From assembly GCA_013396755.1 (NCBI GenBank), contig VWZF01003276.1, positions 1,861,346 through 1,925,345 on the forward strand: a stretch of DNA of 64,000 nucleotides, written 5' to 3'. Under the pieces are notes generated by a model that ran no database searches, was not told where the DNA came from, and was given only the letters and a program-made list of their open reading frames with translations. Positions 25,221-38,322 of this stretch are shown in pieces. Both the position numbers and the translations under genes were made by a program. This DNA is from Sclerurus mexicanus. Its lineage: Eukaryota > Chordata > Aves > Passeriformes > Furnariidae. Numbering within the stretch: position 1 is the first letter of the stretch; every line of letters begins with the position of its first letter.

Positions 25221-28124
25221 ATGAGATCCTATTCTGAAAGTCCAGAAACAAAATTCTAAGTTTATTTTCTGCACACCTTCACTCCCTGTGAAAACCACAC
25301 TAAGAACTGAGCAGTTAAGCTTGAAGAGACCCTTGCAGAGCAACACATTTCAGAAAAGAATAACTATGGAAAAGGGCTCAGTTTTTATGGGAAATATACT
25401 CTCCCTGGAATATGCTTCATTAAGGAAATTTTTGGCTTTCTGTTCCCTTTATTTCTGTTTTGAGATCTTTACCACAGTGACACCATAAAGGTTCCATGAC
25501 ACAATGCCAAGATCTGGTATTTGTCTTGGCTTGCAAGATTTTCTTTACTTACTGTGTAAATGTTGCTGTCAATCTCTTATTTTGTTTTTATGCTTTCAAC
25601 AATTTCAACACTGAAACAAATCTATCCTACCCAGGGACTCGATTTTTAAAATGCTAAGTGTATCTTAAATTTAATATCTAACATGTGTTTATCAATTACA
25701 GACATATATTGAGGTATTGGGACCATATGTGGCTATTTAGATAATGTATATTTTCCAGACAACTAATAGTAAATTAAAACATGAATTAGTGGTCTAATGC
25801 CCATTCTGTAGACCTGCAGGTTTGAAAAATAGACCATCATGGATTAAATATTCTAAGATAACATAAAGTTAGTGAAAACAGGCTGAATTTTCACTATCCT
25901 TTAATTATATCCTTATCCTTATGTTAACTTTTGTTCTCTTATTTTGTTCAGTTGTTAAAGAAGTCCAAAAGCACTTGAATTCATCTTCATGTTAGGTCCC
26001 CAGAGTAGGACAATGCCACAAAGTTCTGTGCTTTAAAATAAATGACAAAGGGTTTCATAAAAGAGAACTTCCACAACTTAATGAAAATAAAAGTTAGTCC
26101 CCTTATAATGAAGCTCTGCTATAGTGATTCTGCCATATGAGAAATTTAAGGTTCAGGGTATTTTTCAATATTTAAAAAGAAAAGCCAAATGGCATAAGAT
26201 ATATGAAAACTCAGCCCTTATTTTATTTTCCTTTAATTGTAGTAATTTTTTAGTCTAATTTTTAATGCAGATACTCTTAGGAAATTTCTTAAACTGTGAT
26301 ATCAGTCTTAGCTCTCAAGAGCTGGAATTTCCCAAAGCACTTGAGCTTTCTTCCAGAATCCTGATTTGAAGCTCGAATCTCACTTACCATGAGTACTCCA
26401 GTCACTGATTATCCTTTCAGATGGAACATGCTGAAATTTAGTCTTTGTACTGTAGGTGAAATTCCTCAACACCCAGCACTTTGATGCAAACTGACACCAC
26501 CTCTTTCTTTGAAGACAGCTCTGGAACCCAGCTCCAGGGAGAATTAATCATCCATCCCTGTCCAAGCACCATGCAGCGCTCCAGAGGCCCTAAATAATCA
26601 GGGGTGTGCTCCAACATTGCCTGCTCTTATCTTGGATGATTCCCTGCTCATTATGGTGGCTGCTGTGATTCCCAGTGGTAAATGCCTAGTTCCTTTCTGC
26701 ATTCTGTGTATAAAATATACCTTATTTCAGGGCTGTGATTTTCATTAGGAACAACATACTTCTCGTCCCTTCGAATCAAGGGTGGGAATAAAAATAATGC
26801 AAGGGATGATTTTTCTTACCAAACTTAGGAACCTGAATAAAAAAAGTCTCATTTTTATGCATGGATTCACAAATTCCTCTTGAAATCAATGCAACATTGC
26901 ATATAATTTTGAGAATTTATTGGTCGTACTGTTTATTTTTTTGGCAGAACAATGGCTGTAATGAGGAAATCTAATAGTGAAGCCCAGAAAACATTTGTTC
27001 ATATAGTTTGAAAACCAGTCTACATAGTAAGATGGATAGTAAATTCACATGATGAGATACTGGAAACATCATGACACCACGAATTTTGAGAGACAGCACT
27101 TGGTCTTGTTCACCTTGAGACAATTTATTATTAAATGACTTTATAAGGTATGAAATTTCTAAAGACTTCCAGTACATCTGTCTGAAGTTTTATGCATGTT
27201 TCACTGAAAGCATTATCATCAATAGAACTATATTTTTACATATATTATTTAATATATTCCAAAGTGTCTTTGTAATTATTTGAATATTACTCTAGTTAGG
27301 TTGCCCAGACAACATGATAGTCTTGTATGCTTTGCACCACATTAGGACACAAGGGGTAAAGACAAAAATGCTCTTTTGCACAGAGCAGCAGACCATTTTG
27401 TTGAATCTAACAGCACATTCTCTTTGCAGGTCCAAAGGCTACATGTTAACTCTAGCTTCCAAAGCTGTTTTGTTTTACATAAAGAAGTGACAATTTGCCC
27501 AGGTACTTGAACCTGGCCTTCCCACATTCAAGATGAGTGTCTTAGAGTATAGAATTGACACTCCTTTTCTTTCTCTGTGCTAACTGGTATTGAACTGTTC
27601 AAACTAAGTAGAAAAGAGAGTTAGTTATGCATGAAAGCCTGAAGGCTTACCAATTAGTTCTTTTCTTACAGACTAAAAATCTTTCCAATATCTAAATCTG
27701 AAAAAAAAAAAAATCAGAACCAAAATGTCCTCCATGAGCACTCTGTCCATTAGGATGGTAGCTCACAAACTATTTCCTTTGTTCTGCATAGTTAAGCGTA
27801 TTTGCCAGTGCTGTCCCACATGAGAGAGATGAGATGGATCTCTGACTTCACTGCCACTAGTCAGCAGATCAAAAGTGTCAGAATGGGAGCAGATTTGCAC
27901 AAACCAGCTGCAGAAGTCAAGGCATTGAAAGAAAGTTTCCACAGTTTCTGCCTATGGAATCTATATCCAAATGTTAGCTAAGATTTTGAGATTATCATGG
28001 GAATTGGAATTATGAACTGGAACCTGAAACAACAAATTTTCCACATGAATTTAATGCTAAACTCTTCAGCAGTAGAGCTAGTTGTTAAAAATAATATTGT
28101 TACCAATTGGTTAGTAATATTCTT

Positions 28125-28395
28125 AGAGTCACAGATTCACAGAAATTATAAATAAGTTTGAAGGAACATCTGAAAGTGGTTTAATTCAAACTCCCTCTAA
28201 AATTGAGGCTAACTTCAAAGAGAGGTTAGTCCCTCAGGGCACTGCTCATGTAAGCTATGAGAATTTCTGAGAACAGAGAGTCCATAGTCTCCTTGAGCAA
28301 TCTGTGACAGCTCAAATTTCTCTTTCTGGAACTTTTCCTTTGTCATCTTGGCCTTTCACTGTACATCCCCAAACTGGACTCTTTTTCTATAGCAC
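28125..28395 (-). mobile_element. Degenerate CR1-like fragment
   Basis: On the plus strand the segment opens AGAGTCACAGATTCACAGAA. Further right it has CTTTCTGGAACTTTTCCTTT and GTCATCTTGGCC in the order expected for a reversed CR1 3' region. Divergence is high and several diagnostic phrases are missing, so it may instead be another old retroposon. Confidence 0.45.
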
Positions 28396-30603
28396 TCTTT
28401 TAGACAGTGGAAGACTGCAATAAGACATGGACTGAGGCACACAGTATATTTAGAGAGGCTAAGGAAAGTGGCATTGCCTGGAAAGGGGAAGGCCAAGGGA
28501 AGTTCTCTTTGCAGCCTTACATCTTTTTGGCTCCCCATAAAACTTCATTTTGCTTTAAAATCTCACAGTTTCTACCATCTTCAGTCTATGCTTGTTGCAA
28601 CTCTACATATAACAACTAAGAATGCCTTTCTGAATTATATTTTGCCTTTCTGTTTCCAGTTTTCCAAATAATTTTGTTCATGCTAAGCAATTATTTATTC
28701 CCTTTCACTTAAACCAAAGATTTGCAGTAGTGATAGGACCCTGCCAGGTTCCTTGCACTACAAGTACAGCTCTATTCAACAACTGCTCATTCCTTTTGTG
28801 ATCCAATGCTGGACTTTATAAAGCAGTAGAGGGCATGTAGGATTTATAATTTCAGTCCAAAAATTCATGTGTCACTATCTGTTCCTTCTAGAAAACTTCT
28901 GTAATTTAACATAATATGAAAAATACCTTTTAAATCTGACAATGCTTCTCTGCTTCTCACTACCTTTGTGAATGGCTGTGCAACACACATGCAAACCAGT
29001 CCCAGAAATCTCATAAAGAAAGTAAAGTTTTTGTCTGTTGTGTTCAAATATTGTTATTGTAATATTGTTTTTCATTATATTTGTAGCAAAGTTTCCTTTT
29101 TCTGTCTGCTTTCAAATTCATGTCTTTCCAAAAGTTCTTATATTTTTTTTAAATTGTTCTATATGAAACTTTATATGAAAGTATTATGACAAGTTTATCA
29201 ATTTTGACTTGAAAGAAGGAGGAACACATACTGTAAGTAAATTGTATAACTATACTATAAGTTGCATATAGGGAGGTCATTGGTACTGTTTGTTACTTTG
29301 GCAGAGCGCCTCCTTCTATTGTACCACTTGAATAGAACATCAAAAATGTCTTGTGAACATCTATAAATGTTTTCTTTGCAACGTAATAGTATGTAGAAAA
29401 TACCCTCAACCGGTTCTAAATTATCCTGAGGTGGACTGTTCTCAGTCTCACTGTTCACACAGTTTCATTTTGCATAAAGTTAACTAGTTTACTGATACAA
29501 GCCAAAAAGAAGAATAAATTTCTCTTGTACTGTTAGATTAGGGCTATGAAGTGACAAATCTCATTATTTATTTCTGCACTGGAAGTCTTAGCATTCAATG
29601 TATTTTCCTGTGAAGGGGACAGTTGTGTTAAAATCTCTCTGGAAATGGTTAAATACTGTTTCCCATATATTCTTCTGTTCTTTGAGGACCTCTGCATGTG
29701 CTTTCTTCTTCTTTTCCTGTGTTATAATCCCATAGTGATTCCCACTCTGATGTGTTCAGAAAGCCCCAGACTTGGATAACATTCCAGCCTACTCGTAACA
29801 AAGGTTACTTTCAATCCTTCCTGTATGTGGGTAAAAAAAAGCAGTAACACTTACAAATTTGAAAATTACAAAAATAGGGAGGGAAATATTTCTATTGTTT
29901 TCTGCACCCTTCTTTTGTTCCATCCTTTTAGTCCCAGGATTCTCTGTGAATTGTGCGTTGCTATTGAACATCTGGAACTGGCAAAGTGCCGACTAAATGG
30001 TTTGGTATGGGTTGGTTGGGGGCTTTTTTAGAGGTGATAGTTTTTGCTTTTGCTATAGAAAATAACAGAGTTTCTGTTTGAGTGTTTAATATTCTAGTAG
30101 TTGAAAAGAAAATAGTACCCATGGGATGATCTGTGCTTGCAAGCAAGCCACTTACAGCTCTCGGTTACTACACATTTATTTTAGTGTGTTCCAGAATGCT
30201 GACAATATTTGGACTACTCATTCCTGGAGAGAATATACTACCATGTCTCTACCATGTGTAGCTGCATTTTGCTCACTGCCTGTGGTTTCTGAGAGATTTC
30301 ATTGTTCTTTTGGCAATACTGAAGCATTAATTTGCACTTTTTCATAGTGCCATGATTCCCATACTGCAAACTTCATAAGGCATCAACTTACTAGCCAACA
30401 CAAGTGCAGTGGAGCTTGTTCCATTATGTTTAGAAACATATTGAAACTTCAAAGTAGAGAAAACATTTTATTTAACCTTACAATAAATTTTAATAATAAT
30501 AGAATAGTTTAGATTATCTTGTGTTAACCTGATTTTTTTTCAGTCTGTAAAGAAAGAAACAGAGTTAACAAACATATGAACCCAAGAATACTATTTGATA
30601 CAT

Positions 30604-30676
30604 TTTATTTTTCTATAATCTGGTTAAAAGTAGCATGCAAGTAATTGAATAAAAATATTTGTATATATGATTTATT
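30604..30676 (-). promoter_or_regulatory. LUM: Candidate LUM polyadenylation signals
   Basis: TTTATT (AATAAA on the minus strand) occurs at 30671-30676 and 30604-30609. These would give a LUM 3' UTR of about 660-730 nt. A further copy lies near 30466. Which is used cannot be decided from the sequence. Confidence 0.45.
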
Positions 30677-31333
30677 TTGAAATATCGGTTATACCAGCAA
30701 TGGATAAAAATCTTACTATGAAAGTTAACTGGAACTATGACAAAAAGAAGAGTAAACAGTTTTTTAACCTGAATTTTTTTTCCTGGTAATCTTTCATACA
30801 TCCCATAAATTTAATAATGTCATAGGCTCTGAAAACATATCTTCATACATTTTAAATTGTTCTTAGACTGTTACATCATTTTTTTCCCTTTATCATTGAT
30901 AACAATATATAAAAGGTATGATAATTATTAAAGTTGTAGGAGAATCTTGTATTTACACAGGCCAGCCCATAATTGTGAGTATAACCCATGATGAAACTCA
31001 CATCACTTCCATGTAAGTCTGGAACCTGCTGGCATGTACTGCATGCATGGGCATATATTTCTCTGAATTTGGGTGGTTTTCACTCACCTAGCCACATGAA
31101 GGCCTATTTTACACCATATCTTGCCATTCTTGTGCTTTCTAAATACAAACATTTGTAAAAATAAGCACACATTTCTTTAAGATTGCCAAGTGCATGCTAA
31201 ATATTAACAAATTGAATGGATAATATGCAGATTGCCACTTGTTTTAGGTCATATCCTAATTTTAAAGCACTATCATGATGTGTTATTCCTGTAGTTACTG
31301 CCCCTAGAAGGGAATTGGATAATCCCAGGTTTC

Positions 31334-31488
31334 TCACTCCAGTGAAATCTCAGCAGCCACACGAAGGCAGTTGTACATCTCCTGTGGCAGGTCAGCCCGA
31401 GTGAGATTGTTTCCATCCAGTCGCAAATGTGTGATCTTGGAATAGGTCATCGGTCCAACTACCTTACAGAAGCTGCTCAGTGGGAACT
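31334..31488 (-). other. LUM: LUM last coding exon (exon 3)
   Basis: The acceptor is CTTTTGCTTCAG before AGTTCCCACT. With the A carried over from exon 2 it makes Lys293, again a phase-1 junction as in KERA. The exon encodes 51 residues with C300, the LRR ITHLRLDGNNLT, C333 and the C-terminal EISLE. The stop is TGA at 31336..31334. Confidence 0.96.
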
Positions 31489-34400
31489 CTGAAGCAAAAG
31501 GAACAGGAATAAAAGAAAACATTAATAATTATGACAAATAGGACAAAGCCATTCTTTTTCTGCCTTTTTAAATTTCTTTTCACTTTAGTTGGGAATTGTG
31601 GTCTTAATTTATGATACTATTTTCCATATTTTGCATGTACACTGATGCAAATCCCTATTAGTTTACTAGAACTTGAGGGACGTGTGTTAGGAGAGGTTCT
31701 TTCCGTTAGTTGTGAGAGGTTCAGAATTTCAAGATTGAATTTTTCAAATGCTCTGTGCTCCCAGTACCTATTTGACTTTTAGACTTTAGATTTTATATAG
31801 AGGTCTAATCTGGCATTAGATAAAAAGAAAAATTACTCTTCAGTAAAACTAGAGCTTCAGAGGGAGGAATCAGTCATGTTGGGTACATTCTTATGGAAGG
31901 GTAAAATAGTGTTACATAAGATATTGAAGGAAGTAAAAAATTTCTGGAGAAACTGAAACCATGATATGGCCTTACCCTTAAGAACAGGCAGTCCAATGAA
32001 TGTCTGTGTATTTTGTATATATTTTATATGTGCCCTTTTGATTTACCTGTTTCAAAATTAAATTTGTGTCTAGGGTTGAAGAGGAGTTTTATATTTAAAT
32101 TTTGTGGTTAAACGTTTCTACATCAGGATTAAAAAGTGACTATACATGTAAAAATTGCTTATAAGATATTTATATTTATTATTATTTATATGTCATGGTA
32201 TAGTCCTCTTTCATGGAGTAAAGATCTACCCTCAAGAGAAAATGTATGTGAATAAACTTGATGTCCCCTGCATACCACATTGTGTAATTCTGCAGAGATG
32301 GTCCTTTCTCACCTGTGCTTCCCTTGAATCAGAGGATTAATCTATTGAAAAGTTTCATGGCTACTAAAGAACCAGTCTGAAGCGCTTGTTTCTTCTTCAG
32401 GCCACTGACATCAGATGAATTCACACAGAAAATATTTTAAAGGGGTGAAGGACTCCTTTAGTGAACCTATACACCAGTATTCAGGCAGATTTCAGGTCTT
32501 CAGTTGCTTTTAAATTGCAAAGGACTAGTTCTCAAAACTTCTGGCAAATCAAGTTAGTATTCTCAAAATCGGATGCTATTTCAACTACCAATCATATGCC
32601 ATTGATGGACTTTTGAAAACACCACCTTGTATATCTTTCTACATGGCTACTTAAATCACCTAAGAAAATGTAATGACCTATTTCATGTTAAAGTACTAAA
32701 GGAAGTAAAGGAAGTAGCTTTCATACCTCCACATTAAGTTCTGGATTAGCATTCTTCTAATTGGATTCTTCCAGAACTGGAAAAAAAATCTCTCGCTGTT
32801 GTAACATGGCTTTTGTAAACTAAATAAAAACGAATAGGCAGCTCTTTAAAGCATGGGAGTTTAGGTAATTTTTTTAATAGAAATATTATGTTAAGAATGA
32901 GTAAAGACTCATGTATCTTTCACAAAATAAGTTGTTTTGAGTAGGGATTAAGGACATATAATTCAAATGTCAGATCTTGATCATCAATTTGATTAAAGCA
33001 AATCAAAACAATTTCCTACATTTTATTTAGTGTACAGCCTTCTTTTGGAAAGATGAGAGATGTAAAGCCTTCTTTGAAAAGTCCATATTGTAATATAGTG
33101 AAATTTTAAGACCTCAAAACAATTCTCATACTCTTCCAATTCAGAATGTACCAGCAGAATTGAACTGGTGATTCTTGTGAGTTAAGATCATATAATCTGA
33201 GGGATGTTTATAGGATTATGTCTGTGTGGAATTTTGCTGAGTAAAAACCTAAGTTCCTGAGACTTTTAACTCATTTTCTTGGCCTATACACCAACTATTT
33301 AGGTCCAGTTTTCTGCAGAAAGCTTGGATTTAATTTATAAAGTTTAAAATAAACATGAATTCTAACACAGATTTATTTCCATCTTCTTGTCATTCAGGAA
33401 TGACATGGTAAGTATATTTTGGTCGAAGGCAGACATTTAAAAACTTTAGAAATTTACTAGCTTGGGGTTCTTTTTGTTTTTTTTTTTTCCAATATTGTTA
33501 CTTTTGAGCATAAATACTAACACTTGATTGCAAAAAAAGATATGCTTATACAAGTTGGGAAGGTGTTTAACTATTCATAAAATGTAAACTTCATACNTTT
33601 TTTTTTTTTCAATATTGTTACTTTTGAGCATAAATACTAACACTTGATTGCAAAAAAAGATATGCTTATACAAGTTGGGAAGGTGTTTAACTACTCATAA
33701 AATGTAAACTTCATACCTATGAACCACAAAATTTAATTCTGTTACCAAAATACTCATCTGTGCTGACTGTTTATGAGACTCAAACCACTTGGGAGGTGGA
33801 TGCAAATCTAGTCCTCACAGAAGTCAAAGGAATGCTGTCACTGACTTTGTTGGGAATCCACTCCACTGTTTCAATTTGGGTATTAACTTTTTGTCCAGTT
33901 CATATAATTGTCAGTTGTTAGGAACATATTAAAAATACTTGTTTATTAATTGCAGTCTCCAATATCAGAAAATAAGAAAAGTGGTTCTTGTGAGATCCCT
34001 TTATGTGCTGTTACCTATATGATCTGTATGGGAACTACAAGCACTGAGACTAGAGCACTGTTGCATAAAATATTTCAGTAGCTTACTTCTTCCTTTGTTA
34101 CACTTCTTAGTGTTGCAGGTGTTAAAGTGTCTCCCTAAATTTATAATATTCAAGTTCAAAGGCAGTGTATCTGGAATTTTACCCACATTTTCCCCAACAC
34201 AAAATTTCTACATAAGCCAGACACTGAGAGAATAAGAAGGGTTGGATGAAAATTGGGTTTTTATCTGAAAAATTATGTTCTCACTAAAAATGTCTGTTGC
34301 CGTAAGAAATTCTGATATTCCAACAAACAACCTAAAATATCCAGGGGAAAAAAAAAACCAAAANAGAATTTTTTACTAAATTTAAGTGAGAGTATATCCC

Positions 34401-37400
34401 TTGTTTATCAGTAGTGTAAGAAGCCTTTAGCTGAGAGGACAATTAGCTGTGCAAAGATTTCTTGTTTAGGCATGTATTACAGTGGGCAATCCTAATAGGA
34501 TCTGAAGTCCCAAAGTCATCCTTGCTTGTTTGTGGTCCAGTAATCATATATGAATCATTTCTACATAGGCAATGGTAAAAACAATCTTTGAAGATTGATG
34601 AAGTGAGCCAAATAAATGGCCATAAAGCACTTCCACATCTAACTGTCTAGGATAATTGTGGTCCTGATCCAGTTGATGGACAGCAGCCCCCCTTAACTGT
34701 CTCCTGGAACATTTTCACACTTCTCCTTTTATACCTCATTTACGTGGTATCTGCTTGCTGGGGTTTCATGTAGAAGCAACAATTGTCTCCCTAATGTTTT
34801 ACAAGTACACATGAAATATGGAAAAGTCCATCTTTGGGACCTCTTCTTATATCACTGAACCTATTTGATTCTTGTACTTTTTTGCACCCTCCAACTGTAT
34901 ATGCGTGTGTTTGTATGCACATACATGTGTGTATATACTACTAATGGCATCTTAAAGCAAGGTAGCAAAACACTGTTGTTACTAAACAGAAAATTCCACC
35001 CTTAAATCACCATTAATGGGAAATATTAAAAGACATTTCAATCTTGAAGTTATGGTTTAGGTTTGAAGTATGGAAGAAAGAAAAGATTTTATAAATATTC
35101 CATGATCCTGTTCTAGCTTGAAGATCCAACCAGCATCAAGTACAGTAAGTGAAATATATATTTGACACCTACATTCAATATAATGGATGTACTTCAATTT
35201 ATTAGAGATCAGAGGAGTTAATGGCAACACAGAGGATGACAGAACCAGTGAAGCCAATTCTGCTGCACATTTTTAATGTGTATATTCACCAGCTCTTGTT
35301 AAAAAAACTCAGAGTTGCTCAAATGAGGGTATTTCTCAAACAGAGGGGTTTTATGTATGCAATGCATGATAATTGTAGCAAGTCCATGCTGAAACTCATG
35401 GGCAGTAATTTAGAGAAATATTTCCTTTCTTTCTGATAATATCAAAAAAAGTTGGAACCAGATTAAGCTTTCTTAGACAAATATAAATGTTAATTGCTAG
35501 CGTTAAAATATCTGAGAAAAAGGGAGACATAACAAATTAAGAATTCTGGAGAAATACATTTTTGTTAGGTACAGTAGAATGAAAACTTTAAACTGTGTAA
35601 GCGTAATCAGAAAGATTATACCTTTTTACCTGGTTACACAAATCACTGGTAAATTATAATAATTTATTAAACTAAGAAAGAGGTCATTTGTTTGAGGATT
35701 AAATACTCAAAGATCAATCAAAATTTTCTGGAAGACTAAGCACTCACAGCTGTAGGTCAAGTGTAGTGAACAGCGAAATTCAAAGGCTTTGATTGCCCTG
35801 TATCTAGTACTTCAGTAAACTGCAATGATTATTTCTAACTGATTTTTTATCAAATATTGTCAATCAGCATTTAAGGGAACTCAATGTCATGCCTGTGAAA
35901 TTAGATAGTCAACAAGACTGATTATTGAAGTCTGCTAGATTTTATGATAAGTCAAAAAACAGTAAGTCAGAATTCTCATGTATCAGATAGGGTAGCAATG
36001 ACAGTGTAGCAGTAGCAGGTGCATGCCCACTCCTCACACCATCCACAGGAAATACAGCTTTCCTTGCAAAGTTAAATTGTTGTCCTTGACTCAAAAGTCC
36101 TTGGAAATGTGAATAGCAGGCAAGCTTGGTAGCTGGGCATCTTTCAGAACATTCAGAGAAATCTTTTTAAGCAGGAAAAATCGCCTCATAAATCCCATGA
36201 GCAACTAAAAATCATCATTGTTAGCTATTTTAGGAGTGGCAGGGTATCTGATGGAGTTCCATAGGTTGCTGTAGTACCTTAGGTGGGAAGTATTAACTCA
36301 TTCTTTTATCTCATCAAAACAAGGAACTGAGATGCACTAGAAAACCACCATAACATTGAGGAAAATGTGAAACACAGTAAATATAAAACATTTCAAAGGG
36401 TCTGCCCTCTGTCTTGTAAGATCCACACTAAAAATATTCGGCTTTAAAGGCTACATCTGTATGGAGTTAGGTATGTATGAAATAGCTGACACTGATACTC
36501 TAAGCTATTGATGGATACAAGTAGGCAAACAATGGAGAGGATTTTATGGTTTACTTTATGCCAGCTAGCAAGATGAGGTAAATCTTCCTGCAGAAACACT
36601 ATTATATTTGAAAGATTTCCCTCTCCATCAGGGACCATCACTGACAGAGGTACAGATAGAGAGCTTCTGACATGATGGCAAGGTCTTGTAAAAACCCTGT
36701 CTTCATAGAAACCTCCATGATCTCATGCAAAGTATGGTGTTAATTGACTTCAGAAGGACCACTTTTTCAAATCATGAGTGAGTGGAAAGAAGCTTGCCAC
36801 CTGATTATATGGTATGTGAAAGGTAATGAAAAGAAAGAACAGGGGCAGCTCTTTGGATTGCAATGTAGATTTGGAGGGATACTGCGAGAGATAAGGGAGG
36901 AAAGAAGCAAAAGCAGTTCCTTTGTAGTATCTTTTTCACTGTATCTTGTGACTGATGCCTTATGAATTTATTGTCTTTTCCCTCTCTCTTCCCTCCAGCA
37001 CTTTCACTACCAACTTTCTGAAAGGTTCTGCATATGCTTAGCTGACATCTGTCTCTTTCTGTTGATTTAAGAACTCTGAACATCTTTTGCACTGCTCAAA
37101 CTCTTCAGTTTTTTGCTCGATTGTACAAGACAACCATTGGCTCCTATGTAGTTACTCCAATTTACATGAGATAAAAATCAAGCAATAATTTTCACAATAG
37201 TATGAAACCAGAAATTTCTCTCTTTAAGGATATTTTGAGTCACTATTAGATAAATGTCTGTCTTTTAACGCTAACATGGACAACAGTCAGATAAATGTCA
37301 GTGTGTGAACAGCCTAACCAGTACCATTTGTTAAGACTGGTTCACCTACTATTTTAGATACTTGCATTGACCATCAGTGTCTAGTATGTGGTAGACATTA

Positions 37401-38302
37401 ATGACAATGTGCAAATTTAACTCACTGTTAATTTTGTTGACTTGGAGGTAGAAGTTTTCGAGGTTCTCACTGACAGTTGGAATGCTCTTCAGTTGATTGA
37501 AGGAGAGATCCAACTCAACCAGTGAGGTGATATTGAAGACATTGCCTGGTATTCCAGAATCTGTTAATTTATTGTGGGATAAACGTAAATATTGCAGGGC
37601 TTTGAAACCTTGGAAATATTCATCAGGAACATTGGAAATCTGGTTATTATCAAAGTACAGCATGAGTAAGGAGTGAGGCAGTCCTGTTGGTAGCTTTGTA
37701 AGTTGATTGAAGCTTAAGTCAAGATACAAAAGTGAATTCAGGCCTTTAAAAGCTCCAGAAATAGCATCTGCTTTCAGCTGGTTGTTCTGGAGGTGAATGA
37801 CAGTCAGATTCATCAGTCCCTCAAGTGCACCAGGGTTGACTTTTGTGATCTTGTTGTGACTTAGTTGCAGGTCATCTAGAGTTTTGGGGAGTGGTCCAAC
37901 AGCTTCAGTCAAATTGTTGTAGTTAATGTGAAGCTTCTTCAGATTTTTTAATTTAGAGAAGACTCTTCCCTTAATTTTTGAATTTTCCAAATGGTTGTGA
38001 TCCAGGATCAGCCATTGTAGGTCTGTTACATTATCAAATGTGTTCTCTTCAATTCCCTCAATCATATTGTTTCGAAGATAAAGGTATTTTATTCCACTTG
38101 GAACAATTGGAATGGTTTTCAGCTTAAGATTGTCACAATACATGGCAGTAGGGTAGCTTAAAGGACAATTACATTCTGGGGCACAGACTGCTGCGGATGG
38201 CCCAAAAGGATCATAACCATAATCATCTGCAGGACCATAGTCATATTGGCAAACAATGCCACTGATCAGTAACAGCAAGACAGGTAGGGAGTCTAAAGTC
38301 AT
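31334..38302 (-). CDS. LUM: Lumican (LUM), complete coding sequence in two exons
   Basis: Lumican is a secreted class II keratan-sulfate SLRP that binds collagen I and limits fibril diameter; it acts in corneal stroma, skin and tendon matrix. The coding sequence is join(complement 38302..37426, 31488..31334): 877 + 155 nt, 343 residues plus stop, the usual lumican size. Seen: a signal peptide (about 1-18, ending before Gln19); a tyrosine cluster at Y20, Y22, Y28 and Y30 in an acidic context, a likely sulfation region; C40-x3-C44-x-C46-x9-C56; LRRs from about 60 to 330 (for example KYLYLRNNMIE); and C300/C333 with the ear-repeat spacing of 33. Sequons are N91-V-T, N130-L-T, N165-L-T and N257-I-T. 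The ATG at 38302 has A at -3 and is the first in the exon. The frame is intact. Confidence 0.97.
33491..33716. repeat. 106-bp tandem duplication flanking one N (probable assembly artefact)
   Basis: Bases 33491-33596 and 33611-33716 are identical except at 33574 (t) versus 33694 (c), an exact 120-bp period. A single N (33597) and a T-run separate them. Both copies follow a T-run and a C. This pattern is what a failed overlap of two contig ends, or two alleles placed in series, would leave. Confidence 0.9.
34364..34364. other. Single ambiguous base in an A-rich run
   Basis: One N within a run of A and AACC-like bases in LUM intron 2. It looks like an unresolved homopolymer call and has no effect on coding. 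Confidence 0.9.
34896..34938. repeat. Alternating pyrimidine-purine tract
   Basis: About 43 bases of TG/TA/CG/CA steps that keep strict pyrimidine-purine alternation with one break (a TT near 34910). The right end is the self-complementary GTATATAC. Such tracts can adopt Z-DNA or slipped structures; none is shown here. Confidence 0.65.
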
Positions 38303-38322
38303 CTTTCTAATGTGTCTTGTCC
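37426..38322 (-). other. LUM: LUM main coding exon (exon 2)
   Basis: The acceptor reads CTTTTACCATACAG with the exon starting at 38322. Twenty bases of 5' UTR precede the ATG. It holds 292 codons plus one base and ends AAAATTAACA before GTGAGT. The exon carries the signal peptide, the N-terminal cysteine cluster and nearly all LRRs, exactly as in KERA exon 2. Confidence 0.95.

Larger units (their letters stand above)
21100..30600. other. KERA-LUM intergenic interval, no gene seen
   Basis: About 9.5 kb between the KERA promoter and the LUM 3' end. It is AT-rich. It holds a telomere-like hexamer run (25199-25220), an A/AAAG tract (24904-24935), a degenerate CR1-like segment (28125-28395) and a less AT-rich block at about 26460-26720. 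Open frames of 119 and 107 codons on the plus strand (23617-23976, 22858-23181) resemble no family I know and are probably chance. KERA upstream control elements are expected here but cannot be placed by eye. Confidence 0.6.
31489..37425 (-). other. LUM: LUM intron 2
   Basis: A 5.9-kb phase-1 intron with donor GTGAGT (37425..37420). It contains a 106-bp near-identical duplication around a single N (33491-33716), another single N (34364) and an alternating purine-pyrimidine tract (34896-34938). No extra exon is supported. Confidence 0.9.
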
